NCBI RefSeq assembly: GCF_024704835.1 | Contig: NZ_JAMXBE010000013.1 | Coordinates: forward strand, 1 to 64,000 | Direction of reading: 5' to 3' | From: Parapedobacter tibetensis | GTDB taxonomy: Bacteria > Bacteroidota > Bacteroidia > Sphingobacteriales > Sphingobacteriaceae | DNA length: 64,000 bases | Shown: piece by piece, positions 55,474 to 64,000 of the stretch | How positions within the stretch are numbered: the stretch's first letter is position 1 | How the letters are laid out: the number at the start of each line of letters is the position of its first letter | Notes under the pieces: generated by a model | Told to the model about the DNA's origin: nothing | Databases searched by the model: none | What the model saw: only the letters and a program-made list of their open reading frames with translations | Program-made: the position numbers and the translations under genes

Positions 55474-57636
55474 TTAATATCCCGGATTTTGGTAAGCATT
55501 TCTTGTTGTCTCGTCAAGCGGATTGCCATTCTCATCGGTAAGCTGTACGAGGAAAGCATTCGGCCATGGGCGGAACGTATGGTGCTTGGCCATTTGGCCT
55601 TTACCATTGCCGTTCTGTCCGTTACCGTTGTCCGTATTTGTTGCCACAGGCCACAAACCACTCCGGTCCGAGGCCATTTGGTTGAAATAAATCACCCGGT
55701 CATAGAGTATCCCAGTGTTGTGTTGATCTTCCCAAGCGATGCCTTCTGATAAAAATTCCCTGACTTTCTCATTGTATATAAAGTGTATGAACATGTCAGC
55801 CATCGTTGTAACGGTCGGGATGTATCCCTCTTGGGTAGCTTCCGGCGTACCCGGAGTGAAATGGTTCATAGAAACATTAATTTTGTCATACGTATTGGCG
55901 CTGCTTTGGTAGGGTGCCTGTCTTTCTTCGGCTGGTAATGTAGCAGCCTTCGGCTCCCATTGGGCCAACACCTGTGGGCGGCTTTCACCGGCTTTATAGG
56001 CTGCACGTCTCCTTAGCACGTTGATGTCATCCACTGCCAACCCATATTGTCCTTTGCGCCCATAGGCTTCAGCCCGGATGAGGAAGGTTTCGGCAAGGCG
56101 CATCAGTATAGCATCACGAGTACCAGCTTCACTGTTGAAATTGGCTTCATCCGCACTGCCACCCCGCATCGGGTCGACATATTTTTTTGAAGCAAGATAA
56201 GGTGCATTTCGTGTAGTGGCAAGCCCCATATTGGAGCCGTCAATGAAAAGCCGGTAATAATACTTACCCGTGTTCGCAGATTTGATCCAGCGTACCATGA
56301 ATTGATACGGCTGGCTCATCACTGTAGCCGAATCCAATGCTTCTTCCTTTTGGTTTTCGATATAAATCAATGCCCTAGAGTCTTGCAAAATCCGCTTTTC
56401 CCCCGCTGAAACAGTGGGTTCACCATCCGGCTTATTGACATTCCACCATGCAGCTGCCGCTGTGTTCCACGTATAGGACGTGCTCGTGCTTGGCGGCATG
56501 TTGCTGACGTACTCATAGGAAAACGTTTTATAATAGCGTGAATCGTTTACCTTATCCCTAAAATTGTCATATGCCCAGTCTGTAGGTTTGAACGTACCGA
56601 ACGGTCGTCCGTAGGCCATTGCCCTAGTTACTCCTGTCTGGTCCGTATAATTACCCACGTGGTAATTCACGGACCGATTGCCTCCGAACCTGCCATTGAG
56701 TGATGTATTCACATCAAACTGTGCTGACCAAAGCACCTCCTTATGCGGAGTGCTTTCAGCGACTTCGGGGTCAAACAACATCCAGTAATCCGGAGCCAGA
56801 CCAATACTTTCGCCTCCCATGCCATTGATGACCTCTGTGGTCACACTGATGACCGAGTCCAAGTCGGTAGACACACTGCCTTTGTAAAGCATACGGAGAT
56901 GTTCTTCTGCACTGCTTTGGAACCCTGCAGCTTGTGCCCTGTTCAGGTATAGCTTTGCGAGAAAATGCCCAGCTGCCCATTTGGTCACCCTGCCATAGTC
57001 GGATTGGTTTGGCGGGAGGTGTTCATAGGCGAAACGAACATCCGTGATGATTTTTTTATAGATATCCTCCAAACTGGTTTTTGGATAATAATAAATTCCA
57101 TTATCTTCTCGTTTCGGTTCGAGTAGTAGCGGCACGTCCCCAAGCTGATTGGACACCAAATAGTAGGCCCAAGCCCGCAAAAACAACACCTCAGCCTTGC
57201 GTTCATTACTGAAGGCTAGATCCGTGCCGTACATACCAGGATGTACATTATCTATTTGGTCAAGGGCGATGTTGCAATTGTTGATATGCGGATATGCACC
57301 CATCGGTGCATAATTCGAGTTGGCCGATCCAAGGAAGTTATTGATGTTTCCGGCAATACGGCTTACATCCGTGCCATACTCGGCGCTTGTCATCCGAGCT
57401 ACGGGGGCTGATGAGGTCATGTAAGCATCTGTCTCGGTTTCAATAAGCCTAGCACCATTGGCATCCCATTCATGTTTCACGCGAGCGTACACATATAAGC
57501 TCTTTATCATCACTTCCAGCCCACTCTCCGTATTGTAATAATCCTGGGTAAGGGTAGAGACCTGCTTTTCCTCCAGAAAATCCTTGCAGGAAAGCATGGT
57601 AGCCATTATCAATAAAAATGCGATGTATCTTTTCAT
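55474..57636 (-). CDS. SusD/RagB-family glycan-binding lipoprotein (pair 3)
   Basis: 720 residues, longer than the usual 500-600 for SusD. Lipobox MATMLSCKDFLEE (Cys near 17). SusD motifs: SGLEVMIKSLYVYAR, VLFLRAWAYYLVSNQLGDVPLLL, WAAGHFLAKLYLNRAQ, FLIRAEAYGRKGQYGLAVDDINVLRRRA, FLSEGIAWEDQHNT and the C-terminal AFLVQLTDENGNPLDETTRNAYQNPGY. The extra length comes from inserts in the ligand-facing part around residues 300-480. Pairs with the SusC at 57674; likely binds RG-I oligosaccharides, from the neighbouring PL11. Confidence 0.95.
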   Translation of the reverse strand: MKRYIAFLLIMATMLSCKDFLEEKQVSTLTQDYYNTESGLEVMIKSLYVYARVKHEWDANGARLIETETDAYMTSSAPVARMTSAEYGTDVSRIAGNINNFLGSANSNYAPMGAYPHINNCNIALDQIDNVHPGMYGTDLAFSNERKAEVLFLRAWAYYLVSNQLGDVPLLLEPKREDNGIYYYPKTSLEDIYKKIITDVRFAYEHLPPNQSDYGRVTKWAAGHFLAKLYLNRAQAAGFQSSAEEHLRMLYKGSVSTDLDSVISVTTEVINGMGGESIGLAPDYWMLFDPEVAESTPHKEVLWSAQFDVNTSLNGRFGGNRSVNYHVGNYTDQTGVTRAMAYGRPFGTFKPTDWAYDNFRDKVNDSRYYKTFSYEYVSNMPPSTSTSYTWNTAAAAWWNVNKPDGEPTVSAGEKRILQDSRALIYIENQKEEALDSATVMSQPYQFMVRWIKSANTGKYYYRLFIDGSNMGLATTRNAPYLASKKYVDPMRGGSADEANFNSEAGTRDAILMRLAETFLIRAEAYGRKGQYGLAVDDINVLRRRAAYKAGESRPQVLAQWEPKAATLPAEERQAPYQSSANTYDKINVSMNHFTPGTPEATQEGYIPTVTTMADMFIHFIYNEKVREFLSEGIAWEDQHNTGILYDRVIYFNQMASDRSGLWPVATNTDNGNGQNGNGKGQMAKHHTFRPWPNAFLVQLTDENGNPLDETTRNAYQNPGY

Positions 57637-57673
57637 GATTATACTGTATATAGAGTAAACAAATCAATAAATG

Positions 57674-60600
57674 TTAAAAACCTGCCCTCAAGCCAAATAC
57701 GTAGGATTGTGGCACTACTGTATTGTTGTTCATACCACCAAGCGGATTCGTATTGGAAGAGGCGACTGACCAATTGGTTTCATCATCCGGGTTGATGCCG
57801 TATTTAACAATGTCCTTTCCGAATATAAAGGGGTTCAACACCTGTGCGTTTAATTGGATGTTTTTTATGAATCTTCCCGCAAGCCAACTTTGCGGGAAAT
57901 CATAACTTAACGAAATATTTCTTACCGCAATGAAGGAACCATCATGGTACTGCATGGCTGCTGTAATATTTTCGACATTGCCAGAGTTGGGCATGGGCCA
58001 CTTCCCGTCAGGGTTATCCCACCGCCATACGTCGTTTTCTACCCTGCCATTCGGCCATATTCCACCGTAGGAATTAGGATATCCACCAAAGTACGTCTGT
58101 CCCCACCTAGCGTAGATAAACGAGCTAAATGTCCAATTCTTATAGGTGAGCGTATTCGTGATACCACCAGTCCATTTCGGACGTGTGGTTCCTAATACCA
58201 CCATGTCATCACCTGTGATCCGGTAATCGCCATTTTGGTCTACCACTTTGATCGTGCCGGGATGGAATTGGTGGCCATTTGCATTGAATTTAGCCATCTC
58301 AGCTAAGTCCTCCGTTGTATTCTGCCAAATGCCTGCGTTGTCATATTGAAAGTAGACTTGCAGTGGCTGACCGATAAACCAACGGTTGGCCAACATGTCT
58401 TCCTTGCCGTTCAGCAGTTCGACGATTTCCTCCCTATTGTTGCTCCAGTTGAAATCAGTGGACCAACTGAAATTATCGTTTCTGATGTTGACCGTTGACA
58501 ATGTAAGCTCAACCCCCCGATTTCTTGTTTTGCCCACGTTTTCCAGTTTTTGTACGTACCCTGAAACCGCGGGCAGTGTCTTGGGCATAATCAAATCGAA
58601 TGTATTGCCTTCATAATATTCAATGGAACCGGAGAACCTGTTATCTACAATGGCAAAATCCACACCCACATTTATTTGTGCTGTTTTTTCCCAACCAAGC
58701 AACGGATTTTTCACCAGTTGGGGGAGGTACCCTATTGCTGGAGTCGAACCAAAGACATAGGGGTTGCGGCTCAATGGTCCAGATGTGGAGTATGGATTAA
58801 CAGCTGAATTTCCCGTGATCCCGTACCCCACACGGAGCTTCAACTCATTCAACCAGTCGACACCAGCCAAGAACTCCTCTTCCTGCATTTTCCATGCGAG
58901 GGCAAATGAAGGAAAGAAATCCCACTTGTGACCCGGCGCCAATACCGAAGAGCCATCATAGCGTCCAGTAACGGTCACCAAATATCTATCCAATAAGCTG
59001 TAGTTCACGCGTCCCATCCATGACATCAACGTATTTTCCGAAAAACCTGTTCCATAGCCCTGAGGAGCACCATTGGTATTCGACGCCAAGTCATACCAGT
59101 AACTGATATCATAAATGTTTCCCGCTACATTAGCTCCGATGTTCTCTGTACGGAACCGTTGGGCCGATTGAAGCAATGTCACATTGATGGTATGAATATC
59201 AGCGAACGTTTTATCCACAAAGAGGAGGTTTTCAGCTACCCAAGAAAACTGCTGGCTCGTGTTATATCCGGCGGTGTTGGGCCGGTTCGTGAGGTGGCTG
59301 GTCGCTTCGGGGCCCGTCCATAACCCATTCCTAAAACTCCGAAACTGAGCACCAAAATTCAACCGGTATTTCAGCCAAGGTATGAATTTCACTTCGGCAA
59401 AAAGGTTGGGTGAGACTGCTCCTATCCGTCTTTCGTTTTTCACTTGGTCGATGTCAATTAAGGGGTTAAACAATTGCAAATTACCCCCTGAATTGCGTAT
59501 GTAATCTCCATTTTCATCCTTCATTGGTGCATAGGGAAATTGATCAGCAGCCCTAGAATACAAATCTTTAGACCCTGTATTAGAAGTATTTGGGGGAAGA
59601 ATACCGAAATTTTGTACCGCCAAGGAAGCCATCACAGAAGCTCCAACTGTCAGCCAGCTATTTGGGGTAATGTCTCCGTTGAGATTCACCGCGAAACGCT
59701 CGTAATCCTGATCTTTCTGTACACCCAACTGATCGAAGTAATCCATAGACAAGTAAACCCTGGATGTTTCGGTACCAGCGGACACTGACAATTGGTGGTT
59801 TTGGGTGACCCCTTGCCGTATCGCATTATCTATCCAATCATAAGTGGGGATATTGGCCGAATTGTAGATAGGTACCTGAGCAGGCCATCCCCAAGCCTGT
59901 TCCTGTGCAGTGGTTGACCTTGTTCTTACCGTTTCACCAAACACATCCCATTCATAGCCCTTCCAAACATTGTTGCGGGCATTGACATCTTGGCCTAACC
60001 CCATCCGTTGCTCATCCTCAAATGGGTCAGGATAACCGGGAACAATGGGGGTATTCAGGTCGGTGAACTCAGCGGTACTATACAAGCCGCCATTCATTAG
60101 GCTCTCCCGCCAACGATCGATATACTCCCCGCCACCCATCCACTCAGTCAATGATTTATATCGATCCAAGGTAGTTGTTGCACGATAGTTTACAGTTACC
60201 CTGCCCGCCGATCCCTTTTTCGTGGTAATCAGTACAACGCCGTTCGCACCCCTTGAACCGTAAATAGCGGTAGCCGAAGCATCTTTCAGAATTTCCATCG
60301 ACTCAATATCATTGGGACTGATATCCGTGATGCTGCCTGCTACAAGCGGAATATTGTCTATCACATATAAAGGTTCATTGGAAGCATTCAAAGACCGATT
60401 ACCGCGGATTCTGATTACAGGAAGCTCCCCAGGTCTAAAATTCGTCGAAGCATTGATTCCCGCAACTTTGCCCTGCAAGGCCTCAAATAAGTTTTGCACG
60501 GGGCGCTCCTGAATAGTGGACGCTGAAACACGGGATACCGCGCCTGTCACATCACGCTTAAGTTGCGTACCATACCCCACCACCACCACTTCATCCAAAT

Positions 60601-60922
60601 GACTTTGGCTGGCTATGAGTACGATGTCGATGGTACTGCCTACCACTTCGACCGCTTGTTCTTCAAAACCTATTGAACGGAATACCAAATAGCTCCCCTT
60701 GGCCGCATTGATATGGTAGTTCCCTTGTTTATCGGTTTGAGTAGTAGTTGCTTGTCCCCGTACGGCAACCGAAACACCTTCTAGCGGACTGCTGTCTTCC
60801 GAAGCGGTGACCGTACCGCTTATCGCGAGAATTTCCTGTGCATGCACAACCGTGCAATACACCACACTAAGGAAAATCAGGATAAATTTTCCCAGTAGTA
60901 CTAAGTCATACAATTTTCTCAT
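57674..60922 (-). CDS. SusC/RagA-family TonB-dependent transporter (pair 3)
   Basis: 1082 residues. Signal peptide, CarboxypepD_reg-like domain (ISGTVTASEDSSPLEGVSVA), canonical TonB box LDEVVVVGYGTQ, plug (VIRIRGNRSLNASNEPLYVI, DIESMEILKDASATAIYGSR) and a beta-barrel ending QSYVFGLRAGF. This is the classical SusC architecture and contrasts with the copy at 33347. It should import RG-I fragments released by the PL11 lyase encoded 111 bp upstream. Confidence 0.96.
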   Translation of the reverse strand: MRKLYDLVLLGKFILIFLSVVYCTVVHAQEILAISGTVTASEDSSPLEGVSVAVRGQATTTQTDKQGNYHINAAKGSYLVFRSIGFEEQAVEVVGSTIDIVLIASQSHLDEVVVVGYGTQLKRDVTGAVSRVSASTIQERPVQNLFEALQGKVAGINASTNFRPGELPVIRIRGNRSLNASNEPLYVIDNIPLVAGSITDISPNDIESMEILKDASATAIYGSRGANGVVLITTKKGSAGRVTVNYRATTTLDRYKSLTEWMGGGEYIDRWRESLMNGGLYSTAEFTDLNTPIVPGYPDPFEDEQRMGLGQDVNARNNVWKGYEWDVFGETVRTRSTTAQEQAWGWPAQVPIYNSANIPTYDWIDNAIRQGVTQNHQLSVSAGTETSRVYLSMDYFDQLGVQKDQDYERFAVNLNGDITPNSWLTVGASVMASLAVQNFGILPPNTSNTGSKDLYSRAADQFPYAPMKDENGDYIRNSGGNLQLFNPLIDIDQVKNERRIGAVSPNLFAEVKFIPWLKYRLNFGAQFRSFRNGLWTGPEATSHLTNRPNTAGYNTSQQFSWVAENLLFVDKTFADIHTINVTLLQSAQRFRTENIGANVAGNIYDISYWYDLASNTNGAPQGYGTGFSENTLMSWMGRVNYSLLDRYLVTVTGRYDGSSVLAPGHKWDFFPSFALAWKMQEEEFLAGVDWLNELKLRVGYGITGNSAVNPYSTSGPLSRNPYVFGSTPAIGYLPQLVKNPLLGWEKTAQINVGVDFAIVDNRFSGSIEYYEGNTFDLIMPKTLPAVSGYVQKLENVGKTRNRGVELTLSTVNIRNDNFSWSTDFNWSNNREEIVELLNGKEDMLANRWFIGQPLQVYFQYDNAGIWQNTTEDLAEMAKFNANGHQFHPGTIKVVDQNGDYRITGDDMVVLGTTRPKWTGGITNTLTYKNWTFSSFIYARWGQTYFGGYPNSYGGIWPNGRVENDVWRWDNPDGKWPMPNSGNVENITAAMQYHDGSFIAVRNISLSYDFPQSWLAGRFIKNIQLNAQVLNPFIFGKDIVKYGINPDDETNWSVASSNTNPLGGMNNNTVVPQSYVFGLRAGF

Positions 60923-61033
60923 AATGGATTATTTTGGTTAAAAATTAGTTATGTCAACAAGACACTTAAGCAGCTCTAAAAAAGTCACCAATGCGCACAT
61001 CGCCTCATCATATTGATGCCCTATACCTTCTGA

Positions 61034-62944
61034 CTATTGCGTCGAAGGTATTTCCGTCATCGGTGGGTACTGGATTGGTGTGTATTTGGACGCATCCTCC
61101 GCATTCACACCCAAGTAGTAGCTTGTCAATGGTGACTGATCATACCCCATAGATCGGTGAGCTACCCCATTGCGGTATACCAGATCCTGCAACAAACATA
61201 CACGCCGGTCGGTTGCCGGGAAGGTGGTCGTATAGATACGTAGTTCACCCGGCAAAACCGTAATAAGTTCTTCACGCCAGTCACCCGCGACATCCGCTAT
61301 CATTTTAATACTCCCTTCCATACCTTCTGCAACGATTGGCCCATTATATTTGGTCACGGAAAGTTTGCTTGCCATGGGAAATTGGGGGCGCTTATTCATC
61401 GATGGTTGGCTTATAATTTCTTCCCGCAGCAAGTCATCATCCCAAAAAATCCAATTCAATTGTCCAGGTACCCCGTCATTACGCGCGAGGTATTTGCCCT
61501 GTGCCGAGAGTAGGTATTTCTCCGTTGATTTTCCGTTGCCATTTCCTTTTGGATCTTCCGCTGCAAAAAATTCAAGTCCCGGAATGGACGGGTCAATGTC
61601 TGCCACCATACCATGACCTACATGGTATGTTTTATGTCCGATACCCCATAGGGTTTCACCAGTTTTGGCATCAACAAGGTTCACTCCATAACCGTCAAAA
61701 TGCCAGTCCTCCTGAACATATGCAATCTCCAGCCCAAGACGGGTTGGATCTATATCGCTTACGAATACTTTATCTGGATGTCCGAATCCAGTAGACCAAA
61801 GCGCCGTGCCGTCATCATCAATCACCACCGCGCCAAGCACTACCTCATCCCGGCCATCCCCGTCCACGTCAACAGCATGCATGTTGTGCGCTCCCTGATG
61901 GCGAATGATGGGGTTTTCTTCATCCCCGTCCCAATGCCACAGTTGTTCCAATTTTTTTTCATGAAATTGGTAGGCAGTTAAGGTCATCAACTTATACGTA
62001 CCACGCCCAAGCAATAGGCACGGCGTCTTTCCATCGAGATAAGCCATGCCAATTTGGTTGCGATTAAGCCGATTGTAGTCGCCATAACGTGGATCACGTT
62101 TGGGCCATGGCGCCCTTACCAATTCTTCACCGGTCATGCCGTCAAGAATTGAAATAGCTTCTTCCCCGCTTCGGACGCGTCCATCAGGATCACGTTTACC
62201 GTTGGGGGCAGTCTTAACGGCCACTTCAGCTTTCCCATCACCGTCAAAATCATAAACCACATAAGGCGAATACCAGATGCCCTGCTCTATACCCGGCCCA
62301 AGATCCACACGCCAGAGAAACGTGCCGTCGCCGAGGTACGCCTCCAATTTGTAAGTTGAGTCGTCTGTATTAGGCCGCCCCCCTGGGTCAATTGAACGGT
62401 TGGGCTGCTTGATTACAAAATCCAATTCGCCATCGCCATTGAGATCTGCAACACCAATTTTCTGGGGCATATGCTCCCCATGTAGTTTGATGGTCTTATA
62501 AAGTTCATGGGCCATTGTACGTGCAACTGTCTTCTCTGAAGGTTCCAGCTCCTTGCCTGCAACTACTGGTGCAACCCAATAAGCACATTCTTGGCCACGC
62601 ACTGGTTCTTTGTCAATAAAATCCGTGGTAACGAGGAGTGGCTTGTTATTGAGTTTTTGCCCTTTGCCGTTACCTATGGCACGGTACACATTGAAAGCCG
62701 TCTCGGCCGGATCGGTCTTCAGCAAACGCCAACTGATATACACCTGTCCCTCACCATTTGATACGGCTAGTATGCCCCGATCAAGTTTCTCTTCGACACG
62801 TTCCCGGGCCCATCCAATAACCTTAGGCTTAGCTTCGTGCCGAGGCTTGAGTACGGGATATAAGTAATGCCGCTCAGCCTGGTCTTGTGCAAATACCGGG
62901 AGGCCCACGAAACATATCATTAACAGAAAAATTTCTTTTAGCAT
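61034..62944 (-). CDS. PL11 rhamnogalacturonan lyase
   Basis: 636 residues from ATG 62944, which opens the signal peptide (MLKEIFLLMICFVGLPVFAQ); the frame extends 7 codons to 62965. Eight-bladed propeller lyase with calcium-binding DxDxDG loops: GVADLNGDGELDFV, VYDFDGDGKAEVAVKT, AVDVDGDGRDEVVLG, and other PL11 marks IDPGGRPNTDDS, QGAHNMHAVD, VGHGMVADID and DVAGDWREELI. It cleaves the Rha-GalA bond of the RG-I backbone by beta-elimination, giving unsaturated ends for GH105. Length matches the family. No sorting domain is visible, so it is probably periplasmic or released. A LacI-type operator lies about 35 bp upstream. Confidence 0.95.
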   Translation of the reverse strand: MLKEIFLLMICFVGLPVFAQDQAERHYLYPVLKPRHEAKPKVIGWARERVEEKLDRGILAVSNGEGQVYISWRLLKTDPAETAFNVYRAIGNGKGQKLNNKPLLVTTDFIDKEPVRGQECAYWVAPVVAGKELEPSEKTVARTMAHELYKTIKLHGEHMPQKIGVADLNGDGELDFVIKQPNRSIDPGGRPNTDDSTYKLEAYLGDGTFLWRVDLGPGIEQGIWYSPYVVYDFDGDGKAEVAVKTAPNGKRDPDGRVRSGEEAISILDGMTGEELVRAPWPKRDPRYGDYNRLNRNQIGMAYLDGKTPCLLLGRGTYKLMTLTAYQFHEKKLEQLWHWDGDEENPIIRHQGAHNMHAVDVDGDGRDEVVLGAVVIDDDGTALWSTGFGHPDKVFVSDIDPTRLGLEIAYVQEDWHFDGYGVNLVDAKTGETLWGIGHKTYHVGHGMVADIDPSIPGLEFFAAEDPKGNGNGKSTEKYLLSAQGKYLARNDGVPGQLNWIFWDDDLLREEIISQPSMNKRPQFPMASKLSVTKYNGPIVAEGMEGSIKMIADVAGDWREELITVLPGELRIYTTTFPATDRRVCLLQDLVYRNGVAHRSMGYDQSPLTSYYLGVNAEDASKYTPIQYPPMTEIPSTQ

Positions 62945-62978
62945 TATATAGGCATAATTTGGCATTTTGGCAGTTTAT

Positions 62979-62992
62979 TGTAAACGTTTGCA
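62979..62992. promoter_or_regulatory. LacI-family-type operator TGTAAACGTTTGCA
   Basis: A 14-bp near-perfect palindrome with the central AAACGTTT that LacI/GalR family regulators recognise. It lies 35 bp before the PL11 start codon, in a 246-bp gap. No LacI-family gene is in the window; the GntR-type regulator at 8888 has a LacI-like effector domain but a different DNA-binding domain. No second copy seen nearby. Confidence 0.5.
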
Positions 62993-63211
62993 CGATCAAG
63001 CTATATCATCGGTTATTGAGCAGCCCAACTGTCTATATACAAGCAACGCTACATTGACATGTAGATGCTCCGCTTCCTATGATAACTGCTTAATAAGTTT
63101 ATAACATTCCGGACCTCACTGTCCAAATTTTTTCTAAGTTGAGAAAAAAAATAATAACGGCCATCCTGCTGTGTCCTGAAAAAACCGAAATTAAGCCCAA
63201 ATGCGCTGGGA

Positions 63212-64000
63212 TTAATCGGTAATCGATTTCACGAACCAATTGCCGTGAGGCAGGTGGATTTGCGGATGCCGGTCGAAATCATGTTGGTTTCCATTAACGA
63301 TAACTTCGCGGTGTTTTCCAGCAGGTAATTGAAGAATTGCGGTAGCACCTTCGGGTACCGTGAGCTCCATATTGAGTGTATCTTGATTTCGATTAAAACT
63401 TGCTTTAATCATCCCCCGAACACTTGCCACCGCTGCTGAAGCCTGCGTGATCGCCCCTAGCTGCGGAGCCACGAGGAATGTCTTATATCCTGGCTCCAAA
63501 GGCCTTATACCACATAAATAGCTCGATAAGATCGTCAGCCCTCCTCCACTCCATGCATGGTTGACCGTTCCACCGCCAAATCCCTCTCCGCCGATGCCCC
63601 AACCTTCAAACAATGTGCTGAAGTACTCGTTATTGACCATCATGGAGAAGCGTTTTTCATGGCGGACATTGGCTTCTTCCGGAAAACCCATCTGGTACAT
63701 GGCCTCATAAACATATTTTTCCATATAGGGGCTGGCATGCTCCTCCGTTGCGAAAACGTCCATGATTGCCGGAGATTTACTGGAATCCGCCACACCAGAA
63801 ACCACTGCCAATGCATGCACCCGGTCATCCGTCTTACCTGTATATTGTGGATCCCGGTATGCCTTCCCATTCCAAAATCGCTGATTGAAGGAATGGGCAA
63901 ACAACCGCATGGCTTGGGCATGTTTTGCCTCATCTTCCTGCAGCCCCAATTCGCCGGCCATCAATTGGCTTCCTTTCAACGCCAGGTAATACCATAGGTT
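63212..64000 (-). CDS. GH78 alpha-L-rhamnosidase, C-terminal part (partial)
   Basis: The frame is open to the window edge, so the start lies beyond 64000. The visible 262 residues cover the end of the (alpha/alpha)6 barrel and the C-terminal beta-sandwich of a GH78 alpha-L-rhamnosidase: FNQRFWNGKAYRD, TLFEGWGIGGEGFGGGTVNHAWSGG, LCGIRPLEPGYKTFLVAPQLG, GMIKASFNRNQDTLNMELTVPEG. GH78 enzymes release terminal alpha-L-rhamnose with inversion. It complements the GH106 at 9978; GH78 generally acts on the oligosaccharides made by RG lyases. Stop at 63212-63214 (TAA). Confidence 0.88.
   Translation of the reverse strand, partial: NLWYYLALKGSQLMAGELGLQEDEAKHAQAMRLFAHSFNQRFWNGKAYRDPQYTGKTDDRVHALAVVSGVADSSKSPAIMDVFATEEHASPYMEKYVYEAMYQMGFPEEANVRHEKRFSMMVNNEYFSTLFEGWGIGGEGFGGGTVNHAWSGGGLTILSSYLCGIRPLEPGYKTFLVAPQLGAITQASAAVASVRGMIKASFNRNQDTLNMELTVPEGATAILQLPAGKHREVIVNGNQHDFDRHPQIHLPHGNWFVKSITD

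Noticed and set aside
63112-63200. Terminator after the GH78 gene
   Set aside because: Only a weak CCCA/TGGG stem and scattered T stretches; not convincing enough to list.

Overview
The window looks like a chromosomal segment from a Sphingobacteriaceae-type Bacteroidetes (Parapedobacter/Pedobacter/Sphingobacterium-like). This is inferred from gene content: three SusC/SusD pairs, two type B (CHU_C) type IX secretion sorting domains, PorP/SprF proteins, fasciclin lipoproteins, and weak ribosome binding sites. I see no rRNA, tRNA, CRISPR array, insertion sequence or phage gene.

Region 1 (1-8873, + strand) is a gliding/adhesion-type T9SS locus. It holds the C-terminal part of a giant adhesin made of at least 19 Ig-like (Big_9-type) repeats ending in a CHU_C sorting domain, then a PorP/SprF outer-membrane protein and a PorE-like TPR/PD40/OmpA protein. 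The order recalls sprB-sprF. The adhesin reading frame carries one in-frame TAG (1373-1375). All the private substitutions I could score around it are A<->C or G<->T, which looks more like sequence error than evolution. A perfect 23-bp hairpin ends the region.

Region 2 (8888-24325, - strand) is a compact rhamnose/galacturonate operon: two GH28 polygalacturonases, a DUF4450-like large six-hairpin protein, a GH65-like lipoprotein glycosidase, a GH31, rhamnose mutarotase RhaM, a GH106 alpha-L-rhamnosidase, and a GntR-type regulator as the last gene. A promoter with two overlapping palindromes lies at 24365-24413.

Region 3 (24463-46730, - strand) is a 22-kb run of nine tightly packed genes: a four-FAS1-domain lipoprotein, SusC, SusD, two FAS1 lipoproteins with an extra C-terminal sandwich, a second SusC and SusD, a 2100-residue T9SS-exported PL1 pectate lyase with four LamG domains, and a PorP/SprF protein. 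This unusual combination is the best candidate in the window for an undescribed system.

Region 4 (47151-64000, mostly - strand) is a rhamnogalacturonan-I utilisation locus: GH78 (partial), PL11 lyase, SusC, SusD, PL26-like exo-lyase, two GH105 unsaturated uronyl hydrolases, a CE12 acetylesterase, a GH43-like propeller enzyme, and one + strand ConA-like protein.

Taken together the loci form a pectin (homogalacturonan plus RG-I) pathway. Surface lyases (PL1, PL11) cut the polymer and the SusCD pairs import the fragments. CE12 deacetylates them. GH28, PL26 and GH105 trim galacturonate, GH78/GH106 release rhamnose, and RhaM interconverts its anomers for catabolism. Family assignments are from sequence reading only; no search was run.
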